Assembly (NCBI GenBank): GCA_029204225.1
Contig: CM055107.1
Coordinates: 17,804,718-17,868,717, forward strand
Source of the DNA: Diphasiastrum complanatum
Taxonomy: Eukaryota; Streptophyta; Lycopodiopsida; Lycopodiales; Lycopodiaceae
Length of the DNA: 64,000 bases
Reading direction: 5' to 3'
In this document: positions 53,053 through 63,956 of the stretch, one piece after another
Layout: each line of letters begins with the position of its first letter
How positions within the stretch are numbered: position 1 is the first letter of the stretch
The notes under the pieces: model-generated
What the model was told of the DNA's origin: nothing
Database searches by the model: none
The model's input: the letters and a program-made list of their open reading frames with translations, nothing else
Program-made: the position numbers and the translations under genes

Positions 53053-56000
53053 ATGTCTTCAATGGGTTCATCCTTGTTGGAACCAAGTGAAAGATTGACC
53101 ACTTCAAATTATTCAATTTGGAAAATGAGGATGGAGTCCATCTTTATCCTTCAAGACGTGATGGACATTGTTCTTGGCCTTGAAGAAGAACCACAAGTTC
53201 TTCAAGAGGTTCAAAAATACAAAAAGAGAGCTAGGATGGCTCTCCACTACATTAAGATGAATGTCTCTAATGAGATATTGAGGGAGATAGGTACTTGTAC
53301 AACAGCCAAAGAAGCTTGGGATTGTCTCAAGACTATCTATGAGGCTAAGAATACCTCTAGGCTTCTCACTCTTAGGAATCAAATCTTTCAAAGTAGCCAA
53401 AAGAGTGATGAGAGTGCATCTAGTTATGTTTTGAGAGTAAAAGATCTTCATAGAGAGCTTGCTTGCATTGGTGATTCCATCAATCAAAATGAGCTAGTTC
53501 AAGTCATTCTCAATGGCTTGAGAAGTGAATTTGATAACCTTGTCCAATCCTATGCCATTAAGGAGGAGCTACCAAGTTTGGAGGCTCTCCAAAGTGTGCT
53601 AATTTAAGAAGAATCAAGACAAGTGTACAAGCTCTTGAGGATGGACAAGCTTTCTCTCACTCATAATGATGGCAAAGCTCTCTTTGCCAAGGATAAGCAC
53701 AAAGGGAGGAGCAAGAACCAACATCAACAATCCTCAAGCAAGGACAAAGTCAAATCCAAAGACAAAGATGAGGAGGAAGATGATTCATCTAATGCTTCAT
53801 CATCCAAGCTCAAGAAGAAGAAGATCAAGTGCTTTTATTGTGGCAAGAAAGGTCATTATGCCACCAATTGCTTCAAAAAGAAAAATCAATTCAAGCAAGC
53901 CAATATTACCAATGAGAAGGAAGACACTATTGCAAGTGATGGAGAGGGATCTCTTATGGTCTCTAGTTTCTCATCTACTCCTTTCAAGAAGGACGGCCTA
54001 TGGTATATTGATAGTGGAGCCTCTTCACATATGTGTAGCTCCAAGGACTCTTTCTCTTCTATTGCACCTTATGATGGAGTCAAGAAATTAATATACACTG
54101 CAAATGACTTTGAATGTCCTCTTGAAGGCACAGGGAACATTCCCTTGAAGCTTGCATCCTCTAAAGTTCTTTCTCTTTCTAGAGTTCTTTATGTACCTAA
54201 GCTTACTAAGAATCTTATTAGTGTTGGCCAATTGGTTGATAATGGCCTTGATGTAAAATTCAATGTTGACACTTGCACTATCAAGAAGAATGATGAGATA
54301 CTTGCATTAGGATCTAGATTTGGTGGCATCTATAAACTAGATCCAAATGAGTATGTGAATGCTTGTAATGTTGCTCTTGTGAACAAGCTCTCTATGGAGG
54401 AATTATGGCATAGGGGGTTGGGACATCCCAACTACAAATCCATGCTCTCTATGATCAAAGAAGCCAAAGCTATTGGCTTGCCAAAGTCACTCTCCAAGAA
54501 GATCCAGCCTTGTGAGGCTTGTGCTATTGCTAAATCTCACAAAAAGCCATTTACAAGATCTTCTATCAAAAGCAAGCATCCTTTGGAGTTAATCCACTCG
54601 AATGTGCATTTCTCATCAACTACAAGCAAGGGAGGAGCCACTTGTTTTGTTACTTTCATTGATGATTACACAAGATTCACTTGGATATATCTTCTTGCTT
54701 CTAAATCTATGGTGTTTGATCATTTTCTTATTTTCAAAGCTTATGTAGAGAAGCAATTCTCATTCAAGATTAAAACTCCTAGAAGTGATGGAGGTGGTGA
54801 ATATATCTCCAATAAATTTCAAGATTTTTGTGAACTTGAAGGCATTAAAAGAGAGTTTTCTTGTGCCTACTCTCCATCTCAAAATAGAGTGGCCGAGAGA
54901 AAGAATAGATCTCTATGTGAATGTGCAATATCTATGAGAATTGAGGCATCTTTGCCCAAAGATTTTTGGGGAGAAGCCATTAATTGTGCAAATTATCTTT
55001 GCAATAGGCTCCCACATATAGCTCTTGGAGGAAAGTCACCATATGAAATCTTATTTTTGAAGAAGCCTAAGGTTGATCACCTTAGAATTTTTGGATGCTT
55101 ATGTTTTGTCCATATTCCCTTGGAAACAAGGAAGAAGGAAGATCCTAGTGCATGCAAAGGGATCATGGTTGGATACTCATCCACCAAGAAGGCCTATAGA
55201 GTCTTTATACTCTCTACTTCTCAAGTTATTGAAAGTAGAGATGTTGTCTTTCATGAAGATCAACACTCGTCTTTTGAAGAGGCCGAGATCAAGAAATCTA
55301 TGGATGCATCATCAATTATTGATCTTGAAGACAATCATGATGTGATGGGGTCGAGATTTGAAGAAGACTCTCCTCGGATTTTCTCACCAAGAAGATCCAT
55401 GAGAGATAGATCCAAGCCTAAGAGGCTCTCATATGATGACAAAGGCAAACAAGTGGATCTTGATTCCACTAATTATGTTTTCTATGTCTCTCATGAAGAG
55501 CCAAAGAATGTACAAGAGGCACTCAATACCAAGGAGTGGTATGATGCCATGAAGCAAGAGTATGATGCATTGATCACCAACAATACTTGGAAGCTTGTGG
55601 ATCCTCCATCCAGCAAGCATGTGATTGGTTGCAAGTGGGTATTTCGGATCAAGTTCAATCATGATGGCACCATCAACAAGCATAAAGCAAGATTATGTGC
55701 CAAAGGATTTACTCAAATCCATGGTCCTGATTATGAGGAGACCTTTGCACCCGTTGCAAAGATGGTGACAATAAGAATTCTTATTTCTCTTGCTTGTTTT
55801 TTCAAGTGGAAGGTGTTTCAATCAGATGTATCCAATGCTTTTCTAAATGGTTATCTTGAGGAGGAGATCTATATGGAACAACCTCAAGGATTCATCAAGG
55901 ATGAGTCCAAAGTGTGCTTGCTCTTCAAAAGTCTTTATGGACTCAAGCAAGCACCAAGATCATCGTATTCAAGACTTAACTCTTTTCTTATCTCACTAGG

Positions 56001-57039
56001 ATTTACTCTTAGTGACTATGATCCTTCCATGTATCTAAAGTTTGTTGATAGCAATATTGTCATTCTTCTAATTTATGTTGATGACATTATTCTTTGTGGA
56101 AGTTGTATCAAGCTAGTTGATGAAACCAAACTAGCACTTGGATGTGAGTTTAAAATGCAAGATCTAGGAGAGATGCATTACATCCTAGGCCTAGAAATTG
56201 ATTTTTATGAAAATCATGTCTTTCTATGCCAATCTAGATATGCTCACTCTATGTTGAAAAAATTCCATATGGAAAATTCTAAGAGCATAGATACTCCAAT
56301 GGAGCAAATTGTAAAAGATCCTAATAAAGGTGATGAAAGATCCTTTGAGGACATCGCACTTTTTAGGAGTCTTGTAGGCTCCTTGATTTGGCTTACCATT
56401 ACTAGGCCCGATCTAAGTTTTTGTGTGCACAAATTGAGTCAATTTATGCAAGATCCTAAGATCCATCATTGGAAGATGGCCAAGAGGATTCTAAGAGATG
56501 TATCTTCATCTTGTGATTATGGTCTACTCTATAAAAGTGAAGATCTATCCATTATTGGCTACTCGGATTCGGACTTTGCAAGTGACAAGATGGATCGAAA
56601 GTCTATTAGTGCATACACTATCTTTCTTGGAGGCAATCTAATATGTTGACTTTCCAAAAAGTAAGATACTATATCTCTCTCTTCATGTGAGGCCGAGTAC
56701 AAAGCACTCACTACAACTACCAAAGAAGTGCTTTGGATCAAGAGGTTATTAATAGAGCCAAAGTGCATCAAGGAGGATGATCTACCAATGATCAAGTGTG
56801 ATAACATCTCGGCCCAAGCTCTTTCCAATAATCCCATAAATCATGCAAGAAGCAAGCACATAGAAGTGGCACACCATTTTGTGAGAGAAAAGCTTATTGG
56901 AGGAGAAATCTATTTGGAGCATGTCAACTCGTCCTCTTGTATTGCCGATCTACTCACCAAGCCTTTGAGCAAAAGTGCTTTCATCAAGCATAGATCTAAT
57001 CTTGGAGCTATATCAAGAACAATGCTCAAATCTTCATAG
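53053..57039 (+). pseudogene. Gag-pol polyprotein of copia K, three nonsense codons
   Basis: From ATG 53053 the domains run in copia order: UBN2-type gag, Lys-rich linker, zinc knuckle CFYCGKKGHYATNC (about 53830), protease site WYIDSGASSHM (about 54000), pre-integrase HHCC (ELWHRGLGHPNYKSM and CEACAIAKSHKKPF), integrase core (FIDDYTRFTWIY, RSDGGGEYIS, NRVAERKNR), RT (CKWVFRIKFNHDG, IYVDDIILCGS, YILGLEI) and RNase H (LIWLTITRPDLSFCV, IGYSDSDFASDK, LSSCEAEY, KHIEVAHHFVREKL). Stops are TAA at 53605, TGA at 56647 and TAA at 56662. The first catalytic Asp of integrase (usual HSD) is Asn at 54601. All else is in one frame. Confidence 0.95.
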
Positions 57040-57044
57040 ATAGT

Positions 57045-57057
57045 TTTTTAGGAGGAG
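57045..57057 (+). other. Polypurine tract of copia K
   Basis: TTTTTAGGAGGAG directly precedes the 3' LTR. Confidence 0.85.
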
Positions 57058-57785
57058 TGTGAAGAATTGAAAAAGATTATCTATGTTAGATATAGGGGTC
57101 TTATGTTTTTTACATCAAGCATCTAGGTGTAGGATGTTGATAGGAATAAATTTGGCATAGATGGCAAATTATGCATTTCCACTTGTAATGCCACTATTGA
57201 GCCAAAATAGAGTAAGAGGCTAAACACGTGCCAATTAGAATGTAGACAAGTGTAAAGATTTTGTTTGATGAATTCCAAGAGGTCCAATAGGATTTAGAGG
57301 TGGAACCTTGTAAGGTCCAATAGGAAATTGAGGTGTGCTTGAATATAGTCCAATAGAATTAAGAGGTGCATGGATCAATGATCCAATAGGATCAAGAGGT
57401 GACGAAATATGGTCCAATCATATTTAAGCATAGTGGTAGCTCGTGGACCTACTAGTATCATTGTACTTCTCATTTTGAATCTAACTGATTTGGTGATTTC
57501 ATGGATTTTGTGAGTTATTGGATTTCTAGCTTTCTCTCTTTGCTCATGATGCATTTTCTCTCTCTACTCGAGGACAACAGCTTGTTTTTACTTAGATTAT
57601 TTTTTGAATACTTCCCACACGTGTGAGTGAGAATTAAAAGTGATTGAATGCATGCAGTAGTGTGTTTTTGCCATAGGATCTAAGATTGATGTTGAATCTC
57701 AATCTAGTCTTGATCTTGGTGCATCTACACACCTTAGGAGATTACAAGTACATGTAGTGGACAGTCCACACGTGTGAATTCAACA
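57058..57785 (+). repeat. 3' LTR of copia K (728 bp)
   Basis: It matches 51560-52295 along its whole length, with a short deletion near 57540 (CTCTCTTTGCTCATGATG against CTCTCTCTACACGAGAGCTCATGATG). Confidence 0.95.
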
Positions 57786-58690
57786 ATATAGAGGTGAGCA
57801 TTCAGAAAAGCTTCAATGTCCCATGTGTAACGCTTCACGTTTTCGAGATGACGTACAAGGGGATAAAGTGCCACGAAAAGTGTTACGACATTTTTCAATT
57901 ATCCCACAATTGCAACATTTATTTTGATGTAAATATTTGGCACAACTAATGGATTGGCATGTCAAAAATCGATCTACGGATGATGTGATGCGAGTACCAA
58001 GTGATTCACCTGCATGGAAACATATTAAAGACCAATGGCCTGAGTTAAAAAACAAACCTCATAATTTGAGATTTGGCCTTGCTATGGATGGCGTAAATCC
58101 TTTTAACGTTCAAGCGTCAACTTGGTCCACATGGCTAGTTGTGCTCGTTAATTACAACATACCTCCATGGTTGAGTATTAAAACGAGACACTTGTTATTG
58201 GCTTTATTGATTCCAGGAAAGTACAAGGCCAAGAACATGGATGTGTATCTTGCACCTTTGATTGATGAATTGTGCATTCTTTGGAATGGTATTCATGCTT
58301 ACGACATCTCGAGACCTTTACAACAACGAAACTTCGTTGTTTGTGGAATTCTAATGTGGACGATGCATGACTACCCCGGTTTAAGCGAATGTTCAGGTAT
58401 CTATATAATAAATCTAATTTGTTTTAGGGTTTAACGTTTGAGTATATTTAACTAAGCTTATGTTTAATTTGGTTTATGAACTATGCAGGTTTAACCACAT
58501 CGGGTTACAACACATGTTATATTTGTGGACCACGTTTGGAGGGTCGACATAGCACAAATATGTTAAAAAAAGTGGTGTACAAAAATCATCGCAAATACTT
58601 ACAGCCTGATCATCCTTTTCGAAGGTTGAATAGGCGATATTTTGAAGGGCGAGGAGATAATCCTCTAACTACACCACCACCCCCACGCAT
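57786..58690 (+). pseudogene. TNP2 transposase of CACTA L, second part
   Basis: The frame resumes right after copia K with RGEHSEKLQCPMCNASRFR and KVPRKVLRHFSIIPQLQHLF. A TGA at about 57934 follows. It continues with AQLMDWHVKNRSTDDVM, DGVNPFNVQASTWSTWLVVL, NYNIPPWLSIKTRH, MDVYLAPLIDELCILWNG and GILMWTMHDYPGLSECSG, the core of the tnp2 family. After an intron at about 58396-58487, the zinc-like CYICGPRLEG and HRKYLQPDHPFRRLNRRYF follow. Nothing of TNP2 is seen beyond about 58690. Confidence 0.85.
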
Positions 58691-58699
58691 GGGAGTAGC

Positions 58700-58935
58700 G
58701 GAATGGCATGGTGAATGGCCACAACAATGCCTCCCACACCTCTTGGGTGATTACTCCAGTACCAGTCATAAACCTTTGAGATTATCTCCAAGTTTTTCTT
58801 CAGGTCATCTTTGTCTACTTTGACCTCTTGTAGACAAATTAGGTCTGGTTGCTCTCTGTTGACTTAGCCAATTCTTCCATGCCCTAGCTTTAATTCATCT
58901 GTCAGGCCCCTAGTATTGGCTGATAGAATAATCAT
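58700..58935 (-). pseudogene. LINE J endonuclease, N-terminal part
   Basis: The minus strand starts MIILSANTRGLTDELKLG at 58935, then after a stop reads EQPDLICLQEVKVDKDDLKK and WYWSNHPRGVGGIVVAIHHA. LxxQE is the metal-binding Glu motif of APE-type endonucleases. It breaks off at the CACTA junction. About 40 residues before the next part at 48650 seem lost. Confidence 0.8.
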
Positions 58936-60282
58936 GACACTCCCACCAGCTCTCTTTACCTTTCCCTTCTTTTTAGGCTTCGTTTGAGGAGATCTAGCCT
59001 CTTGACTTCGTTTACTTCCTGCTAGGCTATTTGTATCCATCAATGATGAACTTTCTGTAGAGGAGATCTCTGCATCTGATTCGTCTGGATAGTCTCTTTC
59101 CATCTCTCTGCATAGCACTTTATTACTTTTTCCAATTTCGACTATTTCTGAGGAGGTCTAATTCTTGACTTTATCTTCATTTTTCCCCAACGACGAACTG
59201 ATGAGCTGCTGGCATGTAATAGGTACCTCAGTTGTTGGGCGACTGTCTGAGACATCATCTGTGGGAGGAGCTGACTGTTTGTGTGGGGGGTCTGGGCATC
59301 TAGCTTGTCCTCTTCTAAGGCCCCTTCACTTTTCTTTTGCTCTGGGTCATCATCCTTCAATATCTCAAAGGGGTTCGAGATAACAAGAAGAGGGCTATTT
59401 TGGGCTTTCCTTGGGCTTATTTCCTTTTGTTCTCCTGTCCCTTCCTCTTGGCTTGGAGTGGTTCCTTTAGTTTCTTGTGCAGGGCCTAAGAACTGCTCCG
59501 AAAGTAGTTCGGCTTCATTCCACATCTTAATATGGGAATAGAAAAATGGGAGAAGCCCTATATATCCAGGGTCCCTCAGCCATCACAGTGGTAACGACAC
59601 TCTCCTCATTAGCAAACACAAAACAAAAATAATTCTTTGGAAGGTATTCACCCTTGGTGAGAAGTATACCTCTCCTGGACCATTGGGCTTGAATCCACTT
59701 CCGAAGCTCCTCCATGCATAGCCCTAGCAGAGCTTTCTTTCTGTAACTATCCAGCGCCTCTGCCTCCACTTCGAAAGGTAGGGACACCATCGGCTCATGT
59801 GAGGTAAGAGGGACTGGGACACCCTAGTCTCTTGCTGGCTCCTTTCCTGGAATAAACCCTGGTGGAAAGCTCTCATCATTGTCCATCTTCTCCTTCCCTT
59901 TTTTCTTTTGACTTATTCTCAATCTTTTCGAAGAGGTGGGCTCATCCTACAAAGGCTCCATTTCCTCATCTGCCCAAAAGATAGGCCTTGGTTCTACATC
60001 CCTTCTTGGATTGCTTGTAGGGCTATTCTTGTCATGCATCTCCTCTTCCATACCCTCAGAGGTCTCAAGAACTTGGAACTTTGGAGTTGAGAAACCCTCG
60101 TTCTCAATCATTCTCTCCTTATCCAAACCTTTAATTTTCATCATTTTATGTACTTCCTCGACTAGCATTTTGTTGAGCTTTGCCTTGTACTCTTTGATCT
60201 GTGATAGGGCATCACCAGCTTTGTTCTTGGCATCCTCTTCTTGCTCATTTGTAAGCCTTTGGATCAAAGAAGAAAAGCCCAT
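58936..60282 (-). pseudogene. LINE J ORF1, DUF4283-type
   Basis: From MGFSSLIQRLTNEQEEDAKN at 60282 a charged helical region leads, through a stop, to EEMEPL and a Lys-rich stretch. The DUF4283-like part is at 59527-59790: MVSLPFEVEAEALDSYRKKA, LRKWIQAQWSRRGILLTKGE, FVFANEESVVTTVMAEGPWI and YRASPIFLFPY. A Glu/Pro/Ser-rich tail follows (59142-59525). This is the nucleic-acid-binding ORF1 of plant L1 elements. Stops occur near 59946, 59827, 59530 and 59140. Confidence 0.7.
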
Positions 60283-60400
60283 TTACTCTTTCTCACCTCC
60301 ATATCTGATTCTTGTTGGAGCAAGAGCCTCTTTGAAACTTTTTTGAGGCTTTGCGGTGGCTGCCCCTAGCCCACACCCTATGCATTATTGCCTCCTTGAG

Positions 60401-61555
60401 CTATCTTCCCATTAGGTACTGGGCCTTGGACTCCTTCAAAGTCTTTCAATAGATCCCTATTACTCCTTGTCTCCTCCAACAACACCAAATCTCTACTCTC
60501 AGAAGATCCTTTCATCCTTACATAGCACACAGCTCAGAGCTCAACTTTTTGATGAAAGTTGCATTTTAGGTTGGAATAAGGGATTATCTCACTTTCATCT
60601 TCTCCTCCATCTCCTTTGGGGTCGATTTTATTCCATGCCTAAAGATTGTAAGGTTTTTCTTGGATAAGATCGAGGGATCTTGGCATGAAATTACATGTAT
60701 CTTTGAGAAAGAATAAAGAGGATCTACTTCTTCCTTTTGTGTGGACCTAACCATCTCTTGGTTTTATCGGTGCAATGACAGTTATAATTCTCTGATTCAC
60801 TTGCATATGTCTCCTCTCTCCTTTCTCTTATTGTAGAGCTTGCATGTAATTATTTCTTATAATATAGAACATGTTTTGATGTTGCTTTTGTATTCATGCT
60901 AAAGTACGATGGATTGTCTCCGATCTCAAGCCATTTGATATTCAAAGCAATTTTTGTGTGCTTTAGACATCTCTTCAAACTATACTCACACAACATGTGG
61001 GTTTTAATGAAGCCATTAGGCAAGCCAATCATGTAATGCATGATAATCTATAGTCTCTAATCTCACGAAATAGACAAGAAAGATTTGTGAACTTGTTACT
61101 ATAGTAAGTAATCATACTAGATTGTTTAGGTTGCAAAAATTGTCTTGCTATTGTGTAATCCACTGTGGATCAATCATAGTTTCTCAAAGCATATGCTTAA
61201 AGAGTAGCTAAGAATTAAAACAAGCATGTGTCGCATCTGCATCAATATATTAATCTACCAAGCAATGGCTCTGCTCTCAAAATGAAGTGTTTCAAACTCA
61301 ACCTTCCAATTCTCACATTTCCTATGGAGTGGAAGGTACGTTATCCAAGCAGTTCATTTACTCATTGTCATCCAATGAATCATAGTATACTATAAGTTGC
61401 AAATTCTCCCTTATGTCTCTAACAGGCGTAGAACTCATAGGAGAGGAGTGGGAATAGAGACTATAGATATTGAATTTGTCCATCATGACTAGTATAGCAT
61501 CTTACTCTAAAAGTAATAATCGAATCAGTAATATTAGAAATACTAATGTATAGTA
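60401..61555. other. Unassigned AT-rich stretch
   Basis: I see no coding region, RNA gene or clear repeat. The first 200 bases may belong to the 5' UTR of LINE J. Confidence 0.5.
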
Positions 61556-61561
61556 GAGAGG

Positions 61562-62482
61562 AGCTGACACACACACAAACACACACAAAAAAATAGCCTT
61601 TACAACTATACACTCTCATTATGCAATTGTGTGAGTGATCTGAGTTTAGGAAGGCTTTTCACAGTACCCAACCATGTGACTTGACAACTCAAGTTCGAAA
61701 TGAAATAATGCTACACGTGTATACATATGTTAAGTTTATCATTATATTTCTAACATTTCCCTTTAATAATATGCTTGTTGTTTACAATATTTATCAATGG
61801 TTTGAAATATATAACGTTTGTCTTTGCCAAAGGCTTAGTGAAGATATCTGCCAGTTGGTCATGCGGAAAACAATAAACTAACTCTACTTCCTAAAAGATA
61901 ACATTTTTATACACAAAGTGATAATGCGGGTCTCTATATGCTTAGTGCATACATGTATGAAATACAAGAATCTTTGCAATTTGTATTCAGCTTTTGACTA
62001 TTACAAAATATAGTGGTGGCTTCAAGTTGAGATACCAACAACTCTAAAAGAAGAAGTCTCAATCAAATGAATTCACATACTGCATACATTCAGCTTATGA
62101 AAAAAATAATACAATAGTTACTTCATTTTTGCTCTATCATGAGATAGTAAAGCTTCTCAACATAGAAACATAAACTAAAATGGATTTTCTCTCTTTCACA
62201 ATAGTAGTCCAATATGCATCTCAATAATCATGAAGTTCAATGTCACATATTTGAACAGGTCCTTGAGATACATGAGAATGCGTTAATATGATTTTTGTTT
62301 TTAAATATCACAAATGTACTTTAATTGAGAAAGGAATAATATGTTTTAAGCATGTCATACCTCAATTTCAAGGTAGAAATGTAGCAAATTTATTATCTTG
62401 AATACCAAAGACAAGCTACGCTTCGCTTTGTCTAGCATCTTATCACTTTGTAGAAGTTAACATGCACGAGGGCGCGCGCGAT

Positions 62483-62538
<56 letters not shown>

Positions 62539-62706
62539 TTAACCTTTACAATTGTGCACTCTCGTTATGCAAAAATGATAGTATACACAATGTGCGAGTG
62601 ATTGGGTTCATGAACGTTTTTGACAATACCCACCATCTGACTTGACAACTCAAGATCGACATGAAATAATGTTACATCTATCAAGTTTATCACTAAATTT
62701 TCAATA
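61562..62706 (-). mobile_element. Copia M remnant, reverse, between two LTR-like copies
   Basis: The blocks at 61562-61755 and about 62510-62706 share CCTTTACAA, CACTCTC(A/G)TTATGCAA and ACTTGACAACTCAAG. Between them the minus strand carries RNase H traces (about 61830-62260): NEVTIVLFF, KNVIF and an intact VYCFPHDQLADIFTKPLAK. A purine-tract complement (TTTCCCTTTAA) at 61756-61766 follows the left copy. Gag, integrase and RT are absent, so this is a deleted, old element. Confidence 0.6.
62470..62536. repeat. (GC)n and (CA)n alternating purine-pyrimidine tract
   Basis: GGCGCGCGCGATCGTGCGCG is followed by about 24 CA dinucleotides. The whole stretch alternates purine and pyrimidine apart from the central GATC. 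Confidence 0.9.
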
Positions 62707-63650
62707 AGGGGTAAGTCCAATGTATGTTGAAGAAACATGAGCATGACCATGACCATTTGGAATGAAAGTTGTAGGTTAATCTAGACCTTTTTATAGGAGT
62801 AGACGCATCCATAGCCCAACTTAGTAAACATCTCAACATTATAGAAAGCAATATCTTTTAATGAGCTCGAGGATGCGAGCAGTCAATATGATGGTAAGAA
62901 ATGAGATGTCTTTGGTGTGTAGCAAGTTATTTCCCCCTAGTGAGTTGGGCTAGTCCAATTTTTTTTTAGAACGTTCTCTAGCCGGGCCCGAAGTAACTTA
63001 TAGCTTAGCTTTGCCCTCATAGAAGTAAAATCTCATAGACTTAAAAGCTATTGTGGCTATTTGCTAAATGACATGTCACTCCTAAATTTGCATTTGAGCA
63101 TTAAAACGACTTTTGTGGGGGAGGGAAAGCATACTGCGGGATCCCAATCCCAAGCAAGCGGAAGGCCCCGGGGGAGAGCATGAGCACGTCTTGGCACATT
63201 AGAGAGGGTAACTCTCGCACTAATATTTGAGCGACACGTCACATTGCTACCCAGGAATCGCAAAAATTCCCGCTGCGGGACACGATTTCCCAGACCCATT
63301 TTTTCGTGGTCTTGGGTCCCAGGACAGTTTCTGCGTTGGTCGGGTGCCGGGACCCCGCGAATTTTTGTCGGCATGGCACGAGTCAGGCATCTCGGGCTAG
63401 TGAGCCCCTGTCACCTTGTGCAAGCAAATGTTTTTTGACAGGCACCACGGGGTCCCGAGACCCAAATTTCTAGGGCACCGTGCGCCAGCAAGCCCGCGCA
63501 CATACGCATGAGAGCAATAGGTATTGTTTCTTATATATACAAGCGCTGTAGATTTCTTGAGAAACTTACGAAACAAAGTTGGGCTTGCAAGAAGGTGAGT
63601 AGTTGGTGGGTAGGGAGGGCAGCTGGCGGCGGGCAGCATAAAAAAAACCT
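62707..63650. other. Unassigned, partly GC-rich stretch upstream of the S5-like gene
   Basis: From about 63110 the composition turns GC-rich, with repeated CCCGGGA-like words (CCCAGACCCA, GGGTCCCAGG, GGGACCCCGC, GGGGTCCCGAGACCC). No gene is supported. It may be an unclassified repeat. Confidence 0.4.
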
Positions 63651-63956
63651 AGGGACACACGGCGGTAGGGCATTGGGTTGGGCGTCATTGTGCATGCGCT
63701 AGTAAGAGACGAGGAGCAAGGCCCAAATGCTCTCAAGGGAGTGCCTCCAAGGGACATTTTCCCAAAGGAGCAAAATACTCAGGGCCTCCATTTGGAAATA
63801 AGGGCAACCCTTAGTATAGTTCTTGTAAGCCCTTAACCCTAGCCCTAAAACATAAAACCTGCGCTACTCTCTTTCTATTCATCATTTCTGCATTCACAAG
63901 ACGCTCTTGCGATCCATCCAGCGACGCAGGAACGATCGAGCGAGGCGAGCTCAGCC
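63651..63956 (+). promoter_or_regulatory. Promoter and 5' UTR of the S5-like gene
   Basis: A site II-type box, GGCCCA (63720-63725), and a telo-box-like AACCCTAGCCCTAAA (63835-63849) lie 110-240 bases before the ATG. A pyrimidine-rich stretch (TACTCTCTTTCTATTCATC) follows. Site II with a telo-box is the known signature of plant ribosomal-protein promoters. Confidence 0.6.

Larger units (their letters stand above)
51560..57785 (+). mobile_element. Complete copia retrotransposon K with ATATA target duplication
   Basis: LTRs at 51560-52295 and 57058-57785 begin TGTGAAGAATTG and end GTGTGAATTCAACA. ATATA flanks both sides (51555-51559 and 57786-57790). A Met-tRNA primer site and a purine tract are in place. 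One gag-pol frame of 1328 codons spans the interior with three nonsense codons. The LTRs differ at roughly 20 positions plus one small indel, so it is the youngest clear insertion here. Removing it joins the two TNP2 halves in frame (CPEDHVLY to RGEHSEK). Confidence 0.95.
48651..58690 (+). mobile_element. CACTA (En/Spm) transposon L inside LINE J
   Basis: It carries a TNP2-type transposase on the plus strand (50480-51559 and 57786-58690), a divergent second transposase-like gene (49800-50226, minus) and a 500-bp left subterminal region dense in ACGTC words. The left end is set at CACAACAACACTCGCC, which recalls the CACTACAA ends. The right end seems truncated, since TNP2 passes straight into LINE sequence. 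Copia K is inserted in TNP2. Confidence 0.75.
45762..60400 (-). mobile_element. LINE J, reverse, split by CACTA L
   Basis: From right to left on the minus strand come ORF1 with a DUF4283-type domain, an endonuclease start (58935), a roughly 10-kb interruption, the rest of the endonuclease (48650 downwards), RT, and a zf-RVT-type tail ending at 45908. A 3' UTR and a run of nine A (plus-strand T9 at 45762-45770) follow, as in plant L1 elements. The 5' end is not sharp. No target duplication was recognised. Confidence 0.8.

Noticed and set aside
58728-58736. CACAACAA near the right junction of CACTA L as a terminal repeat
   Set aside because: It has the wrong orientation for an inverted end and is part of the LINE J coding sequence (GGIVVAIHH).
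63110-63480. GC-rich block as a CpG-island promoter
   Set aside because: It consists of repeated CCCGGGA-like words and is too far from the S5-like ATG; more likely an unclassified repeat.
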